NCBI GenBank assembly: GCA_964623885.1
Contig: CAZUVM010000118.1
Location: 1 to 12,159, forward strand
Source: CAZUVM01 sp964623885
Lineage (GTDB): Bacteria; Verrucomicrobiota; Verrucomicrobiia; Limisphaerales; UBA8199
DNA length: 12,159 bases
Direction: 5' to 3'
Part shown: one piece after another, positions 6,434 to 12,159 of the stretch
How the letters are laid out: every line of letters starts with the position of its first letter
How positions within the stretch are numbered: the first letter of the stretch is position 1
Notes under the pieces: generated by a model
What the model was told of the DNA's origin: nothing
What the model saw: only the letters and a program-made list of their open reading frames with translations
Databases searched by the model: none
Program-made: the position numbers and the translations under genes

Positions 6434-9118
6434 TCAGGCTTGGGCGGTTTCGGTAGAGGCTGCGTCCTCTTCCTGTTCGCTAATCACGGGCGCGATGGCT
6501 TGCAGTTTGTCTCCCTCAGCAAGGTCGATGAGCTTGACGCCCTGGGTATTACGACCCGCCTCGCGGATATCTTTGACGAAGGTACGGACCATTTGACCGC
6601 TCGAGGTGATGAGCATGATTTCGTCATGCTCGCGAACGCTAAGCGCGCCGGCAACCCCACCGGTCTTCGCGGTGGTCTTCATGGTGATGATGCCCTTGCC
6701 ACCGCGGGATTGCAGCCGGTAAACCGGTTCGACCCGGCCATCTTCCAGGATTATGTCGAAGGGCGTACGTTTGCCGACGCCGTTTTCGCCGGCGACCAGC
6801 AGGGTTGCATCGGCCACGACCACCGAAAGAGCAACGACGCGATCGCTGGTTTCGAGGCTGATGCCGCGAACACCGGCGGCGGGGCGGCCCATGGCACGAA
6901 CATCCTCCTCCGAAAATCGGATGCTCATGCCCTCATGGGTAATCAGGACAACCTGATCGCGCCCGGTGGTCAGTTTGACGTCGATTAACGTATCGCCCGG
7001 TTCGATGCCAATGGCAATGATGCCCCCTTTGCGGACATTGGCGAAATCGGCGAGCGGGGTTTTCTTTACCGTGCCCTGTTGGGTGGCGAAGAACAGGAAC
7101 CCTTCCTGTTCCCAGGTCGTATCTTCTTTATTGGCGCCGGACTTGGCCTCGATGCGAATCATGGCGGCCACCGTCTCGCTCTGCTTGAGTTCGAGCAGAT
7201 TGGCGATGCTGCGGCCCTTGGAAGCGCGGCCCATGTCCGGGATCTCGTGCACGCGCTCGACGTAGACACGCCCCAGGTTGGTGAAGAACATCAGGTGATC
7301 GTGCGTGCTTGCCGTGAAGAGATGCTCGATAAAATCGTGGTCCTCTTCGGTGGCGCCTTCGCGCGTGGCCATGCCGATAACGCCTTTGCCGCCGCGGCGC
7401 TGCGCGCGATAGGAACTGACGTTGGTGCGCTTAATCAAACCACTATGCGTGAGCGTGATGATGACGCCTTCATTGGCAATGAGATCTTCGATTGCAATCT
7501 CACCTTCGTCAGGCACCAACTCGGTGAGACGCGGGGTCGCGTATTTGGCTTTTATGGCCAGGAGCTCGTTTTTGATGATTTCGAGGACGCGTGATTCCCG
7601 CGCGAGAATGTCAAGGAGGTCCTTGATGCGTTCGAGCAAAGCGCGGTATTCAGCGCGGACCTTGTCGATTTCAAGGCCGGTCAATTGGTAGAGGCGCAGT
7701 TCGAGAATGGCATCCGCCTGGGCTTCGCTGAAGGAATACCGGCCGTTGACGAGGCGGACTTCATTGCGGATGAGGATGCCAAGTTTCTCGACCTGAGCAC
7801 GGGTGAAATCGAAAGCGAGAAGTTTAATCCGAGCCTCGTCACGGGTGGCGGAACTCCGGATGATGCGGATGAACTCGTCGAGATTCGACAAAGCGATCAA
7901 GTAACCCTCGAGCGCTTCGGCTCGCTCCTCGGCTTTGCGCAACTCGAACTTGGTGCGCCGGATAATGACCTCGCGGCGATGCTCGATGTAACAAGCGATA
8001 AGGTCCTTCAAACCGAGGGTCTTGGGCCGGCCATGATCGATCGCCAGGGAATTGACGGCGAAACTGGTCTCAAGCGCGGTATGCTTGTAGAGGTTATTGA
8101 TGACGACCTTGGCAATCGCGTCCCGCTTGATCTCAATGACAACCCGGGTGTTTTCGTCGGATTCGTCGCGAACGGCGGTGATGTCGGTGATGATCTTCTC
8201 GTTCACCAGATCGGCGATGCGCTCGACGAGCAAAGCGCGGTTTACGTTAAAAGGGATCTCGGTGATGACGATCTGCTCGCGGCCGCCTTTGAGCTGTTCG
8301 AGGCCGACTTTGCCGCGAACTTTTATTGCGCCGCGACCGGTAGTGAAGTATTGCTTGACACCCTCGAGACCACAGATCATGCAGCCGGTGGGAAAGTCGG
8401 GCCCCTTCACATGCTTCATCAACTCCTTGAGAGTGATATTCGGATTATCGATCTGGGCGCAAATGCCATCGATAATTTCGGCAAGGTTATGGGGCGGCAT
8501 GTTGGTGGCCATGCCGACGGCGATGCCGGTTCCGCCATTGACGAGAAGGTTGGGGAAAGCGGCAGGGAAAACCGTAGGCTCGGTAAGCCGCTCGTCGTAA
8601 TTGGGGACAAAGTCGACGGTGTCTTTGTCCATGTCCTGCATGAGGGAGCCGCCGAGGGAAGTGAGGCGGGCCTCGGTATAACGCATGGCGGCGGGGGGAT
8701 CGCCTTCGACGGAGCCGAAGTTGCCCTGGGAATCGACGAGGCGCTCGCGCATGGCCCAAGGTTGGGCCATGTGGACGAGGGTGGGGTAGATGACCGCTTC
8801 ACCGTGAGGGTGGTAATTGCCAGAAGTGTCGCCGCAGATTTTAGCACACTTCATGTGCTTCTTGGGAGCGTAAAGTCCCAACTCATGCATCGCGTAGAGG
8901 ATGCGGCGCTGAGAAGGTTTTAGGCCATCGCGCACGTCGGGGAGCGCGCGGGAAATGATGACCGACATCGAATAATCGAGGAACGAGTTCTTGATCTCGT
9001 CGGCAACATTGACCTTCGCGATTTTCTCGTTGGCGGCAAACAGGGGCGTGCTGCCGCCATTCCCGGGCGGATTCTCGTTTGTCCCGTTCGGTTCGTTGGG
9101 TTCGATATCGTCAGGCAT
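6434..9118 (-). CDS. gyrA: DNA gyrase subunit A
   Basis: GyrA is the breakage-rejoining subunit of gyrase, which introduces negative supercoils with GyrB in the cytoplasm. Of 894 residues, about the first 35 form an Asn/Pro/Gly-rich extension compared with E. coli. The core opens at EIKNSFLDYSMSVIISRALPDVRDGLKPSQRR (41-72). The catalytic Tyr147 lies in AAMRYTEAR. The GyrA box QRRGGKG is at 573-579, which separates GyrA from ParC, and a second QSRGGKG is at 803-809 in the C-terminal beta-pinwheel. The tail (880-894) is acidic. The quinolone region reads YHPHGEAVIYP, with Ala108 and Pro112 where E. coli has Ser83 and Asp87. ATG 9118 is the only usable start, because an in-frame TAA lies 15 nt upstream on the message. 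No Shine-Dalgarno motif precedes it. It is downstream of gyrB, probably in one operon. Confidence 0.98.
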   Translation of the reverse strand: MPDDIEPNEPNGTNENPPGNGGSTPLFAANEKIAKVNVADEIKNSFLDYSMSVIISRALPDVRDGLKPSQRRILYAMHELGLYAPKKHMKCAKICGDTSGNYHPHGEAVIYPTLVHMAQPWAMRERLVDSQGNFGSVEGDPPAAMRYTEARLTSLGGSLMQDMDKDTVDFVPNYDERLTEPTVFPAAFPNLLVNGGTGIAVGMATNMPPHNLAEIIDGICAQIDNPNITLKELMKHVKGPDFPTGCMICGLEGVKQYFTTGRGAIKVRGKVGLEQLKGGREQIVITEIPFNVNRALLVERIADLVNEKIITDITAVRDESDENTRVVIEIKRDAIAKVVINNLYKHTALETSFAVNSLAIDHGRPKTLGLKDLIACYIEHRREVIIRRTKFELRKAEERAEALEGYLIALSNLDEFIRIIRSSATRDEARIKLLAFDFTRAQVEKLGILIRNEVRLVNGRYSFSEAQADAILELRLYQLTGLEIDKVRAEYRALLERIKDLLDILARESRVLEIIKNELLAIKAKYATPRLTELVPDEGEIAIEDLIANEGVIITLTHSGLIKRTNVSSYRAQRRGGKGVIGMATREGATEEDHDFIEHLFTASTHDHLMFFTNLGRVYVERVHEIPDMGRASKGRSIANLLELKQSETVAAMIRIEAKSGANKEDTTWEQEGFLFFATQQGTVKKTPLADFANVRKGGIIAIGIEPGDTLIDVKLTTGRDQVVLITHEGMSIRFSEEDVRAMGRPAAGVRGISLETSDRVVALSVVVADATLLVAGENGVGKRTPFDIILEDGRVEPVYRLQSRGGKGIITMKTTAKTGGVAGALSVREHDEIMLITSSGQMVRTFVKDIREAGRNTQGVKLIDLAEGDKLQAIAPVISEQEEDAASTETAQA

Positions 9119-9123
9119 TAGGG

Positions 9124-9155
9124 AATTGGATTAATGGATGTGTGGATTAGTGGAT
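9124..9155 (-). repeat. Four tandem 8-bp repeats in the gyrB-gyrA spacer
   Basis: On the plus strand four contiguous 8-bp units read AATTGGAT, TAATGGAT, GTGTGGAT and TAGTGGAT (9124-9131, 9132-9139, 9140-9147, 9148-9155). The last five bases TGGAT are identical in all four. A fifth, decayed unit (TATTGGGC) follows. On the gyrA message the units read ATCCANNN. The array fills most of the 52-bp spacer and starts 5 bp from the gyrA start codon, where a ribosome binding site would be expected. Confidence 0.75.
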
Positions 9156-9170
9156 TATTGGGCACCGGCA

Positions 9171-11684
9171 TCACACATCGAGATTTCTCACGTTGAGGGC
9201 ATTATCTTCGATGAACTGGCGGCGTGGCTCGACTTCTTCGCCCATGAGCTTGGTAAACATCTCCTCGGCTTCGACGGCGTCGGTGAGGTCGATTCGCAGG
9301 AGCTTGCGCCGGGCAGGATTCATTGTGGTCTCAAAAAGCTCTTTGGGGTTCATTTCACCCAAGCCTTTGAACCGTTTAATCTGGAGCCCACGCCGGCCGA
9401 CCTCTTTGATGCCGGAGAGGATTTCGGGGATGGAGAAGAGCGGCCGGACCTGTTGTTTTTCGCCTTCGCCTTCGATGAGCTCGAAAAGGGGTTTATCCTG
9501 AGCGGCGTAATGCTCGATGCTGAGACCTTTGCGGGCGAGTTTATCGAGCAACTCTTTGATGGCCTGGCTTTCGTAGAGTTCCTCGTGGTGCCCACGGCGA
9601 GTGAAACCGTTGCGGGTCTTTTCCACGAGGGAGGTATCGGATTCCTCTTCGCCGGAAAGGCCGAGATTGAGGTCGGGATTTTCCTCGGCAAATTTCGCGA
9701 GCGCCTCGTTGTCATGGAAATAATGCACGGATTCCTCATTGCCCTGTCGGACCTTGACGAGGTGCTGGGGGAGGTCGTGGGATTTCGCATCGCGCTTTTC
9801 CAGGTAAGCAGCAAAATCGCCGCCCTTGCGACGGAGGCCGTTGGCATATTTATCCAGGGCCTCGAGGAGTTCGAGGATTTCGTTGAGCTGCTTTTCCGAG
9901 ACTTCCTTGTCGTCCTGGATATTGCGCAGGCGGACCTCTTCAGTGCCGAGCTGGATGAGGATACGGTTGAGCTGGGCGTCGTCGTCGACGTATTCAACGC
10001 GTTTTTTGCGGGCGATTTGATAGAGGGGCGGCTGGGCGATGTAAACGAAGCCGCGCTTCACTAGCTCGGGCATCTGGCGGTAAAAGAAGGTGAGCAGCAG
10101 TGTGCGGATGTGGGAGCCGTCGACGTCGGCATCGGTCATGATGATGATTTTGTGATAGCGGAGCTTTTGGAGATTGAAGGCGCCTTCGCTATCGCCGTCG
10201 CCGATACCGGTGCCCACGGCGGTGATCATGGTCCGGATTTCGTTATTCTGCAGCACTTTGTCGAGCCGGGCCTTCTCGACGTTGATGAGCTTGCCACGGA
10301 TGGGGAGGATAGCCTGGAATTTACGGTCGCGCCCTTGTTTGGCCGAGCCGCCGGCGGAGTCACCCTCGACGATATAGAGTTCCGTGTTCGCCGGGTCGCG
10401 GTCCGAGCAATCGGCGAGTTTGCCCGGCAGACCGCCGCCGGTAAGAGCACCTTTGCGAACGGTTTCCCTGGCTTTGCGGGCCGCTTCGCGCGCGCGGGCC
10501 GCAAGCAGGGCTTTTTCGACAACCTTTTTGGCGACTGATGGAGTCGTGTCAAAGATGGTCATCAGCCCGTCGTAAACAATCGAGGAGACGAGGCCGTCAA
10601 TTTCGGTATTGACCAATTTGACTTTGGTTTGGGATTCGAAGCGTGGATTGGGAAGTTTAATGCTCAGGACACAGACAAGACCTTCACGAACGTCGTCGCC
10701 GGAAATCGCGGGATCTTTTTCTTTGAGCAGCTCGTTTTGTTTGGCGTATTGGTTGATGGCGCGAGTCAGGGCGGAGCGAAAACCGGTAAGATGAGTGCCG
10801 CCATCGGGATTGGGTATGGAATTGGCGAAACAAAGGATTTGGTCGTTGTAGCTGTCGTTGTATTGCATGACGCAATCAACGAAGACTTCGTCCTTCTGCC
10901 GGCTAATGACGATAGGCTTGGGGTGCAGGATCTGTTTGTTGCGTCCAAGCTGTTTAACGAACTGCTCGATGCCGTCCTTGTAGAGAAAGGTCTCGGTTTT
11001 TTCGGAACGCTCATCGGCCAGGACAATTTCAACGCCCGGGTTGAGAAAAGCGAGCTCGCGCAGCCGGTTGGCCAGGATCTCGAATTTGAACTCGGTGGTG
11101 ATGGTGAAGATGGTGGCGTCCGGCTTGAACGTGATGAGGGTGCCGGTGCCTTTGGACTTTCCAATGACGGTGAGCTTTTCGGTGGTAACGCCCCGAGCGA
11201 ACTGCATGGCATAGACTTTGCCGTCGCGGGAGACCTCGACTTTGAACCAGTCAGAGAGAGCATTGACGCATTTGGCGCCGACGCCGTGCAGCCCACCGGA
11301 GTATTTATACGCGCCCTGACCGAATTTGCCGCCAGCATGAAGATTGGTCAGGACGAGTTCGACGGCCGGCATGTTCCACTTGGGATGCATGTCCACGGGG
11401 ATGCCGCGGCCGTTGTCGCGAATGGACACGGAACCGTCAACGTGGACGGTAACTTCGATTTTATCGCAGAACCCGGCGAGGTGCTCATCGATGGAATTGT
11501 CGAGGACCTCGAAGACGCAATGATGCAAACCGCGCTCGTCCGGATCGCCAATGTACATTCCTGGGCGCTTCCGAACGGCCTCCAAACCCTCCAGTTTATC
11601 GATTTTCGAGGCATCGTATTTCTCGGCCGCCGGGGGGGCGGGTTTCAGGTTTTCTGTCGCATCAAGCACGTGTTCCTCAGGCAT
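9171..11684 (-). CDS. gyrB: DNA gyrase subunit B
   Basis: GyrB is the ATPase subunit of gyrase. The 837 residues are in the usual order. The GHKL ATPase domain has FEVLDNSIDEH (Glu59 is the expected general base, Asn63 binds Mg-ATP), IRDNGRGIP (88-96) and GGLHGVGAK (130-138). The transducer domain follows, with the QTKVKLVN region at 352-359. The TOPRIM domain has YIVEGDSAGGSAKQG (Glu440) and MTDADVDGSHIRT (Asp518, 520, 522). The C-terminal part has IKRFKGLGEMNP (769-780) and ends VEPRRQFIEDNAL. Between about 572 and 763 there is a roughly 190-residue insertion, as in the long E. coli-type GyrB and absent from short Gram-positive forms. ATG 11684 has no Shine-Dalgarno motif in the preceding 20 nt. 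The gene is not beside dnaA, dnaN or recF within the window. Confidence 0.98.
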   Translation of the reverse strand: MPEEHVLDATENLKPAPPAAEKYDASKIDKLEGLEAVRKRPGMYIGDPDERGLHHCVFEVLDNSIDEHLAGFCDKIEVTVHVDGSVSIRDNGRGIPVDMHPKWNMPAVELVLTNLHAGGKFGQGAYKYSGGLHGVGAKCVNALSDWFKVEVSRDGKVYAMQFARGVTTEKLTVIGKSKGTGTLITFKPDATIFTITTEFKFEILANRLRELAFLNPGVEIVLADERSEKTETFLYKDGIEQFVKQLGRNKQILHPKPIVISRQKDEVFVDCVMQYNDSYNDQILCFANSIPNPDGGTHLTGFRSALTRAINQYAKQNELLKEKDPAISGDDVREGLVCVLSIKLPNPRFESQTKVKLVNTEIDGLVSSIVYDGLMTIFDTTPSVAKKVVEKALLAARAREAARKARETVRKGALTGGGLPGKLADCSDRDPANTELYIVEGDSAGGSAKQGRDRKFQAILPIRGKLINVEKARLDKVLQNNEIRTMITAVGTGIGDGDSEGAFNLQKLRYHKIIIMTDADVDGSHIRTLLLTFFYRQMPELVKRGFVYIAQPPLYQIARKKRVEYVDDDAQLNRILIQLGTEEVRLRNIQDDKEVSEKQLNEILELLEALDKYANGLRRKGGDFAAYLEKRDAKSHDLPQHLVKVRQGNEESVHYFHDNEALAKFAEENPDLNLGLSGEEESDTSLVEKTRNGFTRRGHHEELYESQAIKELLDKLARKGLSIEHYAAQDKPLFELIEGEGEKQQVRPLFSIPEILSGIKEVGRRGLQIKRFKGLGEMNPKELFETTMNPARRKLLRIDLTDAVEAEEMFTKLMGEEVEPRRQFIEDNALNVRNLDV

Positions 11685-11727
11685 AAAAAACGGTCCGAAA
11701 GGTCTTATTTTTCCCTTCGTTTTCGGC

Positions 11728-11741
11728 CCTAAAATTTTAGG
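11728..11741 (-). promoter_or_regulatory. Perfect 14-bp palindrome in the gyrB leader, possible operator
   Basis: CCTAAAATTTTAGG is identical on both strands. It lies 44 bp upstream of the gyrB start codon and about 60 bp downstream of the candidate promoter, so a bound protein could block transcription. It could equally be part of an RNA structure. No specific regulator is recognised. Confidence 0.35.
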
Positions 11742-11742
11742 A

Positions 11743-11770
11743 AAAAAGGGCGATTAACACAACCCTTTTT
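11743..11770 (-). promoter_or_regulatory. Terminator-like hairpin in the gyrB leader
   Basis: On the message strand AAAAAGGG (11770-11763) pairs with CCCTTTTT (11750-11743) over a 12-nt loop, followed by one more T and CC. It resembles a weak intrinsic terminator or attenuator. Situated between the candidate promoter and the gyrB start, it might reduce read-through from the upstream permease gene or attenuate gyrB. The stem is AT-rich, with only three G-C pairs. Confidence 0.35.
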
Positions 11771-11802
11771 ACGAGGTTAATTTTGGCAAAAAACCACAAT
11801 TC

Positions 11803-11830
11803 CTTGTAGAAGCGCATCGGACGGGATCAA
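11803..11830 (-). promoter_or_regulatory. Candidate sigma70-type promoter for gyrB-gyrA
   Basis: On the minus strand TTGATC (11830-11825) and TACAAG (11808-11803) are 16 bp apart, each four of six to consensus. Transcription would start near 11796 and leave a leader of about 110 nt. The whole 217-bp spacer 11685-11901 is AT-rich compared with the genes. It also holds AAAGTTTACTTT (11867-11878, near-palindromic) and the 8-mer TTTCGGCC twice (11721-11728 and 11880-11887). Confidence 0.35.
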
Positions 11831-11901
11831 CCTATTGGGGATTTTTTACCCGTCGATTTTAACCAGAAAGTTTACTTTATTTCGGCCAAAAATCAATGTG
11901 T

Positions 11902-12159
11902 TTACGACTTAATATCGCGGGACTGGAAGGCAGCGGCGCCCACGAGGAAAGTTGAAACGTTGAACGCAAGCAGCACGAGCAAAGAGCCGAACAAACGTGG
12001 CCAGGGAATAGGATCCGCATAAGCCAAAAGCCACGCTCGGAAATGATAGGGGAGGAAGTACTCCTGGTATTGCTCGAAGAACGGGATGTGTTCCATGACG
12101 AGGTTGATGAACATGAAGGACAAGGCGAGAATGGTGGCGGCGGCGGGTTTCATGTTGAA
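11902..12159 (-). CDS. ABC-2 type transporter permease, C-terminal end (5' end outside window)
   Basis: Only the last 85 or so codons are present and the frame is open to the right edge, so the Met encoded at 12151-12153 is most likely internal. Two hydrophobic segments are seen, AAATILALSFMFINLVMEHI and PRLFGSLLVLLAFNVSTFLVGAAAF, separated by a loop (FFEQYQEYFLPYHFRAWLLAYADPIPW). The protein ends in ..AFQSRDIKS. This arrangement resembles the last membrane segments of inner-membrane ABC-2 family permeases that work with a separate ATPase. The substrate cannot be told from this fragment. It is in the same direction as gyrB and 217 bp upstream, and probably belongs to a different transcription unit. 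Confidence 0.7.
   Translation of the reverse strand, partial: FNMKPAAATILALSFMFINLVMEHIPFFEQYQEYFLPYHFRAWLLAYADPIPWPRLFGSLLVLLAFNVSTFLVGAAAFQSRDIKS

Noticed and set aside
7685..8923. Plus-strand open frame of 412 codons opposite gyrA
   Set aside because: It is in exact codon register with gyrA on the other strand. There, stops can arise only opposite TTA, CTA and TCA sense codons, which are rare in this gene. Its product has no recognisable domain, and gyrA is certain.
9141..9149. TGTGGATTA as a DnaA box
   Set aside because: It has one mismatch to the consensus, it is created by the 8-bp repeat itself, and no dnaA gene, second good box or origin-like AT-rich element is near it.
10629..11732. 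Plus-strand open frame of 367 codons opposite gyrB, and a similar one at 9138-10064
   Set aside because: Both are codon-register antisense shadows of gyrB for the same reason. The translations are Asp/Gly/Val-rich without any family motif.
12151..12153. Met codon at 12151-12153 as the start of a small 83-residue membrane protein
   Set aside because: The frame continues to the edge and the sequence looks like the last part of a multi-pass ABC permease, so this Met is most likely internal.

Overview
This is a chromosomal housekeeping window from a Gram-negative bacterium. The gene content (outer-membrane beta-barrel, periplasmic S41 protease, an uncharacterised family I associate with Verrucomicrobiota, poor Shine-Dalgarno use at several genes) best fits Verrucomicrobiota, perhaps the Pedosphaera/Limisphaerales branch. 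That placement is inferred from protein flavour alone; no rRNA gene is present to settle it. I see no insertion sequence, phage integrase, tRNA, rRNA or CRISPR array, and no stretch of 300 bases or more without a gene.

Left part, plus strand (1-6356): seven genes run in one direction. accA (its 5' end lies off the window) is followed after 5 bp by manA, which overlaps by 4 bp a small PF04020-type membrane protein. After a 70-85 bp spacer with a candidate promoter comes a C-terminal processing protease of family S41, then tsaD 18 bp later. Two more loosely spaced genes follow: an uncharacterised protein of about 179 residues with a good ribosome binding site, and an outer-membrane protein resembling the PagL lipid A deacylase. 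Terminator-like hairpins lie after tsaD, after the uncharacterised gene and at the convergent junction near 6386-6425.

Right part, minus strand (6434-12159): the C-terminal end of an ABC-2 type permease enters from the right edge. A 217-bp AT-rich regulatory spacer follows, then gyrB and gyrA, 52 bp apart, in transcription order. Together these encode the complete A2B2 DNA gyrase. The two plus-strand metabolic genes supply malonyl-CoA for fatty acid synthesis (accA) and interconvert mannose-6-phosphate and fructose-6-phosphate (manA). The protease and barrel act in the cell envelope, and TsaD modifies tRNA. Apart from GyrA with GyrB the genes do not form one pathway.

I found no convincing new multi-gene system. 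The points most worth a second look are at the gyrase locus: an 8-bp tandem repeat inside a G-free gyrA leader without a Shine-Dalgarno sequence, a fluoroquinolone-determining region of GyrA that lacks both usual drug-anchoring residues, and palindromic and hairpin elements in the gyrB leader. Two further points are a PagL-like protein whose third catalytic residue is replaced, and the uncharacterised gene at 5033-5572.
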